A DNA stretch of 64,000 bases, from assembly GCF_030283205.1 (NCBI RefSeq), contig NZ_JASNWF010000002.1, positions 434,001 through 498,000 on the forward strand. The letters run 5' to 3'. The notes beneath the pieces are model-generated. The model searched no databases, had not been told where the DNA came from, and saw only the letters and a list, made by a program, of their open reading frames with translations. Shown piece after piece: positions 35,950 through 44,251 of this stretch (its first letter is position 1; the number at the start of each line of letters is the position of its first letter). Position numbers and translations under genes: made by a program. The stretch comes from Actinomadura opuntiae (GTDB lineage Bacteria; Actinomycetota; Actinomycetes; Streptosporangiales; Streptosporangiaceae).

Positions 35950-36171
35950 ATGTTCAGGTCACGGCGGGTGCGCAAGGACGAGGCGTGGGAAGGCGTCGTC
36001 ACCGGCAAGTCACGCAAGATGTCGGACGGGTCGAATCTCTACCGCTACCTCGAGGTCGCCTTCACCGGCGGCGGCAGCAAGAAGATCCGCGTCAGACGCT
36101 CCCTCTGGGACTCGCTGAGCACCGGCGACCAGATCGTCAAGCGGCCCGGATCCGACCCGGTCAAGAAATAG
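35950..36171 (+). CDS. Small basic protein, DUF7489-like
   Basis: 73 residues with sequence MFRSRRVRKDEAWEGVVTGK, then SKKIRVRRSLWDSLSTGDQIVKRPG. Compact SH3-like or KOW-like proteins of this type occur widely in actinobacteria without known function; I matched it by memory of that pattern, not by search. There is only a weak Shine-Dalgarno. It stands alone between two divergent or co-directional stress genes. Confidence 0.7.
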   Translation: MFRSRRVRKDEAWEGVVTGKSRKMSDGSNLYRYLEVAFTGGGSKKIRVRRSLWDSLSTGDQIVKRPGSDPVKK

Positions 36172-36303
36172 CGACTCGGGCGTCTTTGCATGTCATTGCC
36201 CTAGAGCGGGCGATATGCGGCGTAGCGTGGAGTGCAGCGCGTCCGCCGGTCAACGCGCTACCGACCGCTCGCGCGCCATCCGCAGCGCGATCGGAGCGAC
36301 ATC

Positions 36304-36714
36304 ATGAATTCCACGTACAGGACTCAAGGCCATACCGAAATCCATCCGCGGGTGGTGCTGTCGGTCGTGCGCCGGCCCTCGTTCACCGTCGCCGCATTGC
36401 AGGGCGAACTCGACCTGGTGACCGCGCCCGCGCTGCATGACGGGCTGCTGGAACTGCTGCACCCCGGGCAGAGGATCCTGGTGCTGGACCTGTCGCAACT
36501 GTGGTTCTGTGACGCGGCCGGGATCTCCGCTCTGATCAGCGCCTGGCACCGCGCGCTGGCTCTGGGCGTCTCGATGCGCCTGGCCTCCCCTCGCTCGCAC
36601 GTCGCGCAGATCCTGGACGACGCCGCCCTGGAGCACGGCCTCCGAACCTTCCCCACCCTGTCCCAAGCGCTCCAGCAGCCCGTCCCCCCGGCGCTGGAAC
36701 CAGCCGGAGTCTGA
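36304..36714 (+). CDS. STAS-domain protein with DAAG motif
   Basis: 136 residues from an ATG with GGAG 7 nt upstream. It is a STAS domain (FTVAALQGELDLVTAPALHDGLLELL, ILVLDLSQLWFCDAAGISALISA) in which the phosphorylation motif is DAAG, so it cannot be switched by Ser phosphorylation at that site. It is the fourth STAS protein in about 5 kb. A constitutive antagonist or a scaffold (stressosome-like) role is possible. It converges on the alanine dehydrogenase-like gene. Confidence 0.86.
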   Translation: MNSTYRTQGHTEIHPRVVLSVVRRPSFTVAALQGELDLVTAPALHDGLLELLHPGQRILVLDLSQLWFCDAAGISALISAWHRALALGVSMRLASPRSHVAQILDDAALEHGLRTFPTLSQALQQPVPPALEPAGV

Positions 36715-36732
36715 CCGATCCGTCGTGCGCCT

Positions 36733-37908
36733 CTACTCCGGCCGGTCCGTCGCGTGCGGGTAGTCGGGGGAGCGGCGCTGGAACGAAAGGACGGCGGGGT
36801 TCTGGACGACGCCGTCGCGGATCTCTATCGCCCGCCGGACGGTCTTGTCGGCGTCCCACGCGGCGGGGCCCGCGAGGACCGTGGCCAGGTGCGGGATCAG
36901 GGCCTGGCTGATCTCCCAGGTCGCGGAGTCCCACAGGTAGGAGGGGCTGTGGTCGACGCCGTAGTGGTGGACGTTGCGGCCGACGGTGAACATGGGATCG
37001 GTGAAGGTGGTCGGCCGGGCCCATTCGAAGCCCATGCCCGCATCGCAGGAGACGTCGACGATGAGGGTGCCGGTGGAGAACAGCGGCAGGTCGTCGTTCG
37101 TGGCGAACATCAGCGGGGCACCGGTGTCCTGCAAGACGCAGTTGACCACGATGTCGTGCCGGGCGAGGAAGGCGGCCGTCGCGAGCGGGCCGTCCTCGGT
37201 GAGGACACGGGTGCGGGCGGGCTCCTCGGGGTCACGGTCGAAGTGGACGATCTGTGCCGAATGGATCGGTGAGCCGACGGCGCTGACGCCCCGATGCGTC
37301 AGGACGTGGACATCGTGCACGCCATGGGCGTTGAGCGCGGTGACCGCGCCCCGGGCGGTCGCCCCGAAGCTGATGACGGCGGCGTGGCGCCGCCGCCCGT
37401 AGGCGCCGGTGGATCCGGTGAGGGCGAGAGCGTGCAGGACCGAGCAGTAGCCGGCGAGTTCGTTGTTCTTGTGGAAGACGTGCAGGTTGAACCCGCCGTC
37501 GGGGGTCCAGTGGTTCATCGCTTCGAACGCGATCAGTGTGAGCCGTCCGTCGATGGCGACCTGGGTGAGTTCGCGGTCCTGGACGCAGTGCGGCCAGCCC
37601 CACAGGATCTGGCCGGGGCGCAGTTCCTTCAGGTCGTGGGGTAGCGGTTTGAGCAGCAGGACGATGTCGCAGCGGGCGATGAGCCGGTCGCGGGGCAGCA
37701 GCCCGGCGACCTGGGGGGCGAGCTCCTCGTCCGGGATGCCGAAGGCTTCGCCATAGCCGCGTTCGAGGTAGATGCGCGACCGCAGGCCGGGGTCGATCCG
37801 CTGGAGGTGCAGCGGATGTATCGGCTGCCGGTGCTCGTTCTCCTTGGCCGTGTGCGCCAGGACGCCGAGGCTCAGGCCGGGGCGGGGCGAACCGTTCAGG
37901 GTCGGCAA
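36733..37908 (-). CDS. Alanine dehydrogenase / N5-(carboxyethyl)ornithine synthase-like enzyme
   Basis: 391 residues from a TTG start preceded by GAGGGG. The N-terminal AlaDh/PNT-like catalytic part (HTAKENEHRQPIHPLHLQRID, ERGYGEAFGIPDEEL) is followed by a Rossmann NAD(P) domain (AAVISFGATARGAVTALNAHGVHDVHVLTHR, about 188-220) and a C-terminal segment with IVDVSCDAGMGFEWARPTTFTDP. The arrangement recalls N5-(carboxyethyl)ornithine synthase, which reductively joins pyruvate to ornithine. An alanine-dehydrogenase-like activity is the alternative. It stands alone. Confidence 0.78.
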   Translation of the reverse strand: MPTLNGSPRPGLSLGVLAHTAKENEHRQPIHPLHLQRIDPGLRSRIYLERGYGEAFGIPDEELAPQVAGLLPRDRLIARCDIVLLLKPLPHDLKELRPGQILWGWPHCVQDRELTQVAIDGRLTLIAFEAMNHWTPDGGFNLHVFHKNNELAGYCSVLHALALTGSTGAYGRRRHAAVISFGATARGAVTALNAHGVHDVHVLTHRGVSAVGSPIHSAQIVHFDRDPEEPARTRVLTEDGPLATAAFLARHDIVVNCVLQDTGAPLMFATNDDLPLFSTGTLIVDVSCDAGMGFEWARPTTFTDPMFTVGRNVHHYGVDHSPSYLWDSATWEISQALIPHLATVLAGPAAWDADKTVRRAIEIRDGVVQNPAVLSFQRRSPDYPHATDRPE

Positions 37909-38020
37909 GACGTCCCCTCTCGGGGGGTGAGCCGGGGGCGCGGGTCAGCCTCGGGGCTGGATGTCGCGATCCCCCGGCCCTCCGGACCCTACGTCAGGAA
38001 TCTCCGACCACGACCGCCGC

Positions 38021-38992
38021 TCAAGGACGGGGAATGGCGACGGCGTTGTAAGAGATGCCAGGGGTCGGCCCCGTGGCGAAGAACTGGATGTTGGGCAGGT
38101 ACAGCCGGGAGCCGAACGCGGCCACGGTCGTCGGCAGGGCGAACCGGGGGTCCTTCACCCGCCGTACGACATGGCCCTCGGTTCCCGCCGCGTTCAGCCG
38201 CAGGACGGCGACGGTGTTGAGCCGGTTCTGCACCGCGTACAACGTCCGGCCGCGCAGCAGCAGGCCGTCGCCCTCCGGCAGCGACTCGCCGTGCAGGTCC
38301 ACCCGGCGGGTCTCACCGGTCGCCGGATCGATGCGGAACAGCCCGCCGGTGTTCGACTGCACGACGATCAGACCACGGCCGTCCGGTGTCGGCGTGATGC
38401 CGTTGGCGTTGAAGCCGGAGCCGTCGGGGCTGCCGGGATCGCCCTGGTACACGAGGTCGCCGGTGAGCGGGATCCGGACGGCGGCGGAGGGCAGGCCGCC
38501 GCTCAGCGGCAGCTTGTACAGCACCGGATTGGTGGAGTCGGTGAACCACGCGGCGCCTTGCGTGAGGATCACGTCGTTGACGAACGCCGGACCGGTGGCC
38601 AGCCGGTAGGAGGCCAGCACGCGGCCGGAACGGAGGTCCAGAACGCGGGCGTCGCCGCCGGTGCCGCCGGCCACGAACAGCCGTCCCCGCGGGTCGGTCT
38701 TGAGCCCGAGCGCCTGCGTGCCCGGCCCCCGGCTGAGGATCGCGCCGCGTCCGGTCCGCAGGTCGGCGCGGTAGACCGAGCCGTCGGCCATGGACCCGAC
38801 ATAGGCGAACGGGCCGGGCCCGGTCGCGATCCCCTCCGGCTGGAACCCGTTCGGCAACCGGAGCGTGGTCGGGTACACCCCCGGATCACGATGGTGGCCG
38901 ACGGCCGCTCGCGCCGTCCCGCCCACAGCGGTGACCAGCCCGAACACGAGCACGGCAGAAGTCATCTGACGCAGCAAGGCACAACCTTTCAA
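38021..38992 (-). CDS. Secreted beta-propeller protein (SMP-30/superoxide-dismutase-like annotation group)
   Basis: About 323 residues from a TTG at 38992. An ATG at 38965 and another TTG at 39007 are alternatives; the longer form keeps a positively charged n-region. A Sec signal peptide (MTSAVLVFGLVTAVGGTARA) is followed by a six-bladed propeller with repeats such as GIATGPGPFAYVGSMADGSVYRADL, LFVAGGTGGDARVLDLRSG and GFNANGITPTPDGRGLIVVQSNTGGLFRIDPATGE. Relatives are exported lactonase-like proteins of unknown substrate. TTCAACGCYGA repeats lie at and before the start. Confidence 0.82.
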   Translation of the reverse strand: MKGCALLRQMTSAVLVFGLVTAVGGTARAAVGHHRDPGVYPTTLRLPNGFQPEGIATGPGPFAYVGSMADGSVYRADLRTGRGAILSRGPGTQALGLKTDPRGRLFVAGGTGGDARVLDLRSGRVLASYRLATGPAFVNDVILTQGAAWFTDSTNPVLYKLPLSGGLPSAAVRIPLTGDLVYQGDPGSPDGSGFNANGITPTPDGRGLIVVQSNTGGLFRIDPATGETRRVDLHGESLPEGDGLLLRGRTLYAVQNRLNTVAVLRLNAAGTEGHVVRRVKDPRFALPTTVAAFGSRLYLPNIQFFATGPTPGISYNAVAIPRP

Positions 38993-39063
38993 CGCTGAAG
39001 TCTTCAACGCCGAAACGCTAACCCCTGCAACACCTCGACGTCAAACAGTTCAACGCTGAGAAG
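38988..39063 (-). repeat. Three TTCAACGCYGA repeats before the propeller gene
   Basis: TTCAACGC(T/C)GA begins at 38988, 39003 and 39049 (spacings 15 and 46 bp). They flank and precede the start codon on the minus strand, where they read TCRGCGTTGAA. They may be repressor sites. Confidence 0.6.
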
Positions 39064-39141
39064 TAGAGCCGCGCCGCCCTCGACCGCGTCACGAGGGGCG
39101 CGCCGCCCGACCGGCCCCCTTCCCGAAGCGGACGTGCGCCG

Positions 39142-42100
39142 TCATGAGGCGACCTCGTTGATCGTCTGCAGCCTCAATGCAATGGATTCCGCTTCCGGCA
39201 CGCCGAGTTCCTCGAAGATCTCCAGGGCCTGGCGCCAGTGGATGCGCGCGGCCTGCTCCCCCTGAAGGTGCAGGACCGTTGCGGCGATGCCCTCGTGCGC
39301 CTTGGCCTGCTGGTACGGAACGCTGATGTCGAGGGCCATGTCGAGGGCCCTGCGGTAATGGTCGAGGGCCACCGGATAACGGCAGCAGGCCTGATGGGCG
39401 TCCGCCATCCCGCGCAGAGCCTGTACCTGCTGGTACGGATCACCGACGTCCCGGGCGGCGTCCTCGGCCTGCTGATGGTGGACGAGCGCTTCGCTGGGGC
39501 GCCCCATCAGCAGGTAGACGGCCCCGATGCTGTTGAGCGCGTCGGCGATGTTCCGCCGGTCGCCGATCTCGCGGAACACCGTGATCGCCTCGCGGTAGCA
39601 GCGCAGCGCACTCGGGTAGTCGCCCTTGTAGTGGTGGACGCCCCCGATGTTGTTCTTGAGAATCGCCTCGTTCTGCACCCCGCCGATCTGTTTGAAGATC
39701 GCGCTCGACTCCTCGTAACAGCGGACGGCGTCGCGGTGGAAGCCGCGTTGCCGCTGGACGTCTCCGAGATTGTTGAGGACCATCGCCTCGCGACGCAGAT
39801 CCCCTGACCTGCGGCACATCTCGAGGGAGAAGTTCAGGTGCTGCAAGGCGTCCCCGTAGCGGCCGAGATGCCACAGTGCGATGGCGGCGTAACCGAGCGA
39901 GTCCGCCTCGCCGTGTGAATCGCCGGCCTTCCGGTGGAGGTCTTGCGCCTCCTGATGGTGGGCCAGAGCCTCGCGGTAGCAGGCGGTGGTCCAGAGAACG
40001 ATGCCGATGCGGTCCAGAGTCTCGGCCTCGGCCCGCCGATCGCCCAAGGAGCGGAAAATGGATAACGCCTCGGTGGCGTGCTCCAGCGCGGCGACATGGT
40101 GACCGATTCGGAACCGCGTGAAGCTCAGCTCGAAGAGCGCCTGGGCGAGCGTTCCCGGACTCGAGATCTCGCGTGCCGCTCGCACGGCCGTCTCCTGAGC
40201 CTTGCCCGCGTCCTCGCGACGTCCCTGGGTTTCGAGGAATTGGGAGAGAGCGTGCACCAGCAGCGCGCCATTCTTCTTCATCTCATGCTCGATGGCATGG
40301 TCGGCCAGCATGAGGCAGTTGCGCCATTCCCGTTCGAACCAACCGGAAGCGTCGGCGGGACCTGCCCGGAGCCACCCGCTCCAGCGCTCCCGATCGTGGT
40401 CGGACGGGATCCGCGCGCCCCCGGGGGCCTCGGAGAGGCCGCGCCTGCGCCGGTGTGGGTAGAGGACGCGGTCGGCCTGGTCGGCCCATCGCAGGTAGTG
40501 GCGCACTAATCGGGAGAGCACCCGTCTGAGCTCGTCACGGGAATCCTCCTCGAGCGCCCGGGCACGGGCGAACCCCCGCACGATGTCGTGCATGCGCACA
40601 TTCTCGGGCCCTTGCACATGGAGAAGATGGTGATCGACGAGCACCTCGAACTCTGCCGACACCTCTGCGGCCGGCCGGGCGACGAGGGCCGTCGCGGCGT
40701 CCACCGTGATGTCCGGGCAGGGGCTCCAGCCCAGCCGCCGGAAGAGGCGACGTTGCTCGTCGGTGAGGGCCCGGTAGGAGCGGTCGAAGGCCGCACGTGC
40801 CACCGAGTCGTCCAGGTCGCCACCGTCGTCCGGACCGTTCCCGGGCCCCCGGTACGGCTGGTGCGCTTCCCCCGGCCACCCGCCGGCACCGCCTTCGGTG
40901 GCCTTCGCGGCCTGCGCGGCGGCCAAGCGCAAAGCGAGCGGAAGCCCGCCGCAGCGGCGGACGACCTCGTCGACGGCGTCCGCGTCCAAGCCGTCACCGG
41001 CGATGCGAGCGACCAACCGGCGCGCCTCGTCCGGCGGAAGGACGTCCAGGCGCAGGTACCGCACGCCGGGCAGTCCGGCCAACCGGCGCCGGCTGGTGAC
41101 CAGGACACGGCAGGTCGGGATTCCCGTGATGACCGGGCGGATGTGGTCCAGGTCGATGGCGTCGTCCAGGACCACGATGGCGCGCCTCTCGGACATCTCG
41201 CGCCGCCACGACTCCGTGCGCTCTGCGTGTGACACGGGAATGCGCTCCGGCGGAAGGCCGAGCATGCGCAGCAATTCGGTCAGGACGGCACCGGCCGACA
41301 GCGGCGGCCGGACCTCGTCATGCCCGCAGAGCCCCACGTGCAGCGCCGCGTCGGGGAATCTGCCGGTCAGCATTTGCGCCGCGCGAAGGGCCAGAGCACT
41401 CTTACCGATCCCGCCCATGCCGGTGATGACGTCGACGTTGGGTTGCGGCGCGTCCGGCCCGGCAGGAGCGGTGAGAATCTCCAGTTCGCGCTCACGGCCG
41501 GTGAAGCCGTCCGGCTCCTCCGGCAGCGAACGCGGCTGCGGCGTTCCGCCGCCCCGGAAGTGACGTGGCGTCACACCGAGATCGGGGTCGCGCCGAAGAA
41601 TGCGCTCGTGCAGATCACTCAGTCGCGGGCCGGGGTCGGAGCCCTGTTCCGAAGCCAGCAGCCGGGCCACGCGCCGGTAGACCTCCAGTGCCTCCGCCGC
41701 CCGGTCGTGCCGGTAAAGGGCGGTCATCAACTGGGCGGTGGCCCGCTCGTCCATGGGGCGCTCGGCGGTCAGCTGCAGGAGTTCGGCGATGACCTCTGCA
41801 TGTCGACCCAGGCGGAGCCGCAGGTCGATGCGTTCGAGCCGCGCACCATGCCGCTCCTCCTCAAGGATCTTGCGCATTCCCGCGGCCCAGCCCCCTGGCA
41901 GGCCGACCAGCGGTTCGCCCCGCCACAGGCCCTCGGCTTCGTCGAGGAGCGCGACGGCGTGCTCGTCGTCGCCGCTGCCGGAGATCGCGCGCGCCTGGCG
42001 GCGCAGTTCTCTGAACCGGTGCAGGTCGACCGTCTCCGGACGCAGCGCCAGGCGGTAGCCCCCGTGACCCGACTCGATCGGAGACGATCCGCGCAGTTCG

Positions 42101-42357
42101 TCTCCGCCGTGCGTGCGGAACCTTCCCCGCAGCCGGGTGACGTAGCTGGTGAGCGTGGTGCGCGCGTGCGCCGGCCTGTGCCCGCCCCAGATTCGTTCTG
42201 CCAAGGTCTCCGCCGAGACGACGCTGCCGCATTCCATCGCGAGAATCGCGAGCAGACAGCGTTCCTTCAACGATCCGAGCTTCTGGGGGACCCCGTCCCT
42301 CAGCAACTCCACGGGACCTAGAAGTCTGGTCTCCTCCAATTTCGGCTCCCCGTGCAC
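39142..42357 (-). CDS. AfsR-like SARP regulator with NB-ARC STAND and TPR domains
   Basis: 1071 residues from a GTG. An OmpR-type winged-helix (about 10-110) leads into a bacterial transcriptional activation domain (about 118-260). An NB-ARC/STAND NTPase follows, with P-loop GMGGIGKS (about 312-319), a Walker B-like IVVLDDA and VLVTSRRR. From about 680 to the end there are TPR repeats (for example ALEHATEALSIFRSLGDRRAEAETLDRIG and five or more similar units). It is a large ATP-regulated activator, typically of secondary-metabolism genes. No biosynthetic genes lie next to it. A perfect palindrome sits 45 bp before its start. Confidence 0.95.
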   Translation of the reverse strand: MHGEPKLEETRLLGPVELLRDGVPQKLGSLKERCLLAILAMECGSVVSAETLAERIWGGHRPAHARTTLTSYVTRLRGRFRTHGGDELRGSSPIESGHGGYRLALRPETVDLHRFRELRRQARAISGSGDDEHAVALLDEAEGLWRGEPLVGLPGGWAAGMRKILEEERHGARLERIDLRLRLGRHAEVIAELLQLTAERPMDERATAQLMTALYRHDRAAEALEVYRRVARLLASEQGSDPGPRLSDLHERILRRDPDLGVTPRHFRGGGTPQPRSLPEEPDGFTGRERELEILTAPAGPDAPQPNVDVITGMGGIGKSALALRAAQMLTGRFPDAALHVGLCGHDEVRPPLSAGAVLTELLRMLGLPPERIPVSHAERTESWRREMSERRAIVVLDDAIDLDHIRPVITGIPTCRVLVTSRRRLAGLPGVRYLRLDVLPPDEARRLVARIAGDGLDADAVDEVVRRCGGLPLALRLAAAQAAKATEGGAGGWPGEAHQPYRGPGNGPDDGGDLDDSVARAAFDRSYRALTDEQRRLFRRLGWSPCPDITVDAATALVARPAAEVSAEFEVLVDHHLLHVQGPENVRMHDIVRGFARARALEEDSRDELRRVLSRLVRHYLRWADQADRVLYPHRRRRGLSEAPGGARIPSDHDRERWSGWLRAGPADASGWFEREWRNCLMLADHAIEHEMKKNGALLVHALSQFLETQGRREDAGKAQETAVRAAREISSPGTLAQALFELSFTRFRIGHHVAALEHATEALSIFRSLGDRRAEAETLDRIGIVLWTTACYREALAHHQEAQDLHRKAGDSHGEADSLGYAAIALWHLGRYGDALQHLNFSLEMCRRSGDLRREAMVLNNLGDVQRQRGFHRDAVRCYEESSAIFKQIGGVQNEAILKNNIGGVHHYKGDYPSALRCYREAITVFREIGDRRNIADALNSIGAVYLLMGRPSEALVHHQQAEDAARDVGDPYQQVQALRGMADAHQACCRYPVALDHYRRALDMALDISVPYQQAKAHEGIAATVLHLQGEQAARIHWRQALEIFEELGVPEAESIALRLQTINEVAS

Positions 42358-42401
42358 TACCCCCGATCTTGGTCGATTTGGAGTGTCTCACGTGATTTGT
42401 C

Positions 42402-42419
42402 CCGGTTACTAGTAACCGG
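42402..42419. promoter_or_regulatory. Perfect 18-bp palindrome upstream of the SARP gene
   Basis: CCGGTTACTAGTAACCGG lies 45-62 bp before the SARP GTG, in the position of an operator. A second inverted repeat, GGTAAG-N6-CTTACC, follows at 42433-42450. Confidence 0.65.
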
Positions 42420-42746
42420 ACATTTCGGTCAAGGTAAGAGTCGCCTTACCCAGCGCCACGGGATGCGAACGTCCTTTCGAGGATGTCGCTGCAACTATTG
42501 CCTCAACAACATCGGACGGATGCTTATAGCAGAGTCGGCGGTTGTCCCGCGTACCGAAACCTCGACTTGATCGAGGACGGAAAAAGATCGCGAATACGGG
42601 GAAACCTCAAGTAATCGTGCGCTAATGTCACGCACGGGGTTCGAGGGTGAGGGCTCGCGGACCTTGATCAAATGGGCGTGCGCCTGCAATTGCATCGCAC
42701 AAGGCATCTGCACGTGCACGAGTGACTCATAGAAACGGACTGACTG
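42420..42746. other. Intergenic, relatively AT-rich, with palindromes
   Basis: No gene was recognised. It contains GGTAAG-N6-CTTACC (42433-42450) and two 10-bp palindromes of form TGCA-N2-TGCA at 42685-42694 and 42709-42718, 24 bp apart, just before the small peptide frame. A promoter for that peptide probably lies here. The long minus-strand frame across it shows no recognisable protein. Confidence 0.45.
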
Positions 42747-42824
42747 ATGTACCGGCGTCTGCATGAGATTCTCAACGTCACCATCACCGTCAGCGCCCTG
42801 CTGGTAGGGATCTTCATGGTTTGA
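42747..42824 (+). CDS. Putative 25-residue hydrophobic peptide
   Basis: A 25-codon frame beginning MYRRLHEILN and continuing as a hydrophobic Val/Leu/Ile/Thr stretch to the end. Two arginines precede the hydrophobic segment, as in small membrane peptides. It is preceded by a pair of TGCA-N2-TGCA palindromes and followed 10 nt later by a strong terminator, so it lies in a discrete transcript. Shine-Dalgarno is weak. It may instead be part of a small RNA. Confidence 0.35.
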   Translation: MYRRLHEILNVTITVSALLVGIFMV

Positions 42825-42834
42825 CCATGTCGTA

Positions 42835-42871
42835 GGGAGGGGCGGGACCGGGGTACGGTTCCGCCCCTCCC
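42835..42871 (+). terminator. Strong hairpin after the small peptide frame
   Basis: GGGAGGGGCGG pairs with CCGCCCCTCCC, and the stem continues inward through a G-T pair and ACCG/CGGT to about 16 bp with a 5-nt loop. It is placed 10 nt after the peptide stop. Confidence 0.8.
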
Positions 42872-43000
42872 TCGTCGCAGGTGATCCGGGGTCTGCAATA
42901 TCTCCGTCCCGTTCGGTGCAGGCGTCCTGTCCGCATGTCCGCCCCACCGTGAGACCACCGGCGGCTACCGCGGCCGCACCGGTCACTTCACGGAGGCGAG

Positions 43001-44251
43001 ATGTCAGCTGGAGATTGGTCCCCGGGCCCCTACGGGCCCGACGCCGCGAAGGGCGCGACGGTCCGGACGCGGCGCACCGTGCTCGCCGTCGTCCACCACC
43101 TCGCCGCGGTCACCCGGCTTGACGACGTGCTCGGTCTGGTGGAGCCGGACCAGCGCGTGCAGACGGTCTACACGGTGGCGCCCTCCTCGGTTTTCTCCAG
43201 AGGGGTCGACGATCACCTGCGGGCCGCGGGAGCGTGCGTGGTCCCCTTCGACCACGCGACGCAGATGCCGTGGGATCTGGCGGTCGCCGCAGGGGACGGG
43301 GCACTGGAGCGGTTGCACGCTCCCGTCCTGCACCTTCAGCACGGCATGGGGCCGACCGTGCTGAGCCATCGCTGGGTCGGTGCGGGGACCGAGGCGTCCC
43401 GGCCGGTCGCGGGGGTGCGGCGGGAGGCTTTCGTGGCCGGCGGCCGGGTCATTCCGGCGGCGATCGCTCTGGCCCATCACGAGCACCGCAGGCGCCTGCT
43501 CGAGGTCTGCCCCGAGACCAGGTCCGCCGTGCGGGTGGTGGGCGAGCCCGCCTTCGATCGGATGGCCGCGAGCCGTCCGTCGCGCGCGTCCTACCGGGAC
43601 GCGCTGGGCGTCACCGGCGACCGTCGCCTGGTCGTCGTCTCGTCCACCTGGGGACCGCGCGGCCTGTTCGGCAGGCATCGGGACCTGATCCAGCGGCTCG
43701 CCGAGCAGTTGCCGCGGGACCGGTACACCGTCGTGGTGGCCCTTCACCCGGCGATCTTTTCCTGGCATGGCCTCCGGCAGACGCTCGTCTGGAGTGCGGC
43801 CGGTCTGCGGGCCGGCGCCGGTCTGCTGCCGCCGCACGACGGCTGGCGCGCCGCGCTGATCGCGGCCGACCTGATCGTTGGTGATCACGGGACGGCGACC
43901 TACTTCGGGGCCGCATCCGGTGTTCCCGTGCTGCTGGCGGCCTTTCCCGACGGCGACGCGGTACCGGGCTCCCAGGCCGAGCTGCTCGCGAGCCTCGTTC
44001 CGCGCCTGAACACGCAGCGGCCTCTGCTCCCTCAGATCGAGTCGCAGGCCGGACGCCGGGCAAGAAGCGAGTCGATCGCCGCCGTTCTCCGTGACCGGCT
44101 CACCTCCGAGCCGGGGCGCGCCGCTCCTCTGCTCCGGAGAGAGATCTACCGGCTTCTGCGTCTGGACGAGCCCCCGGCCCCTGCGATCCCTGACCCGGTG
44201 CCCAGGCCCCGGCTTCTCGCCGGCCCGTCCGACTTGGAGCCTGTCCGTTGA
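43001..44251 (+). CDS. GT-B-like protein (CDP-glycerol glycerophosphotransferase-like fold)
   Basis: 416 residues; the ATG has GGAGG 4 nt upstream. It starts VLAVVHHLAAVTRLDDVLGLV and has VVVVSSTWGPRGLFG near 226, HPAIFSWHG, and an end region IVGDHGTATYFGAASGVPVLLAAFPDGDAVPGS. The GDHGT--YGA pattern resembles the C-terminal nucleotide site of GT-B enzymes of the CDP-glycerol glycerophosphotransferase group. Similar actinobacterial proteins are sometimes labelled translation initiation factor 2, which is a misannotation. It is paired with the next gene. The substrate is unknown. Confidence 0.75.
   Translation: MSAGDWSPGPYGPDAAKGATVRTRRTVLAVVHHLAAVTRLDDVLGLVEPDQRVQTVYTVAPSSVFSRGVDDHLRAAGACVVPFDHATQMPWDLAVAAGDGALERLHAPVLHLQHGMGPTVLSHRWVGAGTEASRPVAGVRREAFVAGGRVIPAAIALAHHEHRRRLLEVCPETRSAVRVVGEPAFDRMAASRPSRASYRDALGVTGDRRLVVVSSTWGPRGLFGRHRDLIQRLAEQLPRDRYTVVVALHPAIFSWHGLRQTLVWSAAGLRAGAGLLPPHDGWRAALIAADLIVGDHGTATYFGAASGVPVLLAAFPDGDAVPGSQAELLASLVPRLNTQRPLLPQIESQAGRRARSESIAAVLRDRLTSEPGRAAPLLRREIYRLLRLDEPPAPAIPDPVPRPRLLAGPSDLEPVR

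Noticed and set aside
42433..42450. GGTAAG-N6-CTTACC as an iron-box (IdeR/DmdR)
   Set aside because: The arms only loosely resemble the iron-box consensus and no iron gene is adjacent.
42495..42986. Minus-strand frame in the SARP/GT-B gap
   Set aside because: No recognisable protein features and it passes through a strong terminator hairpin.
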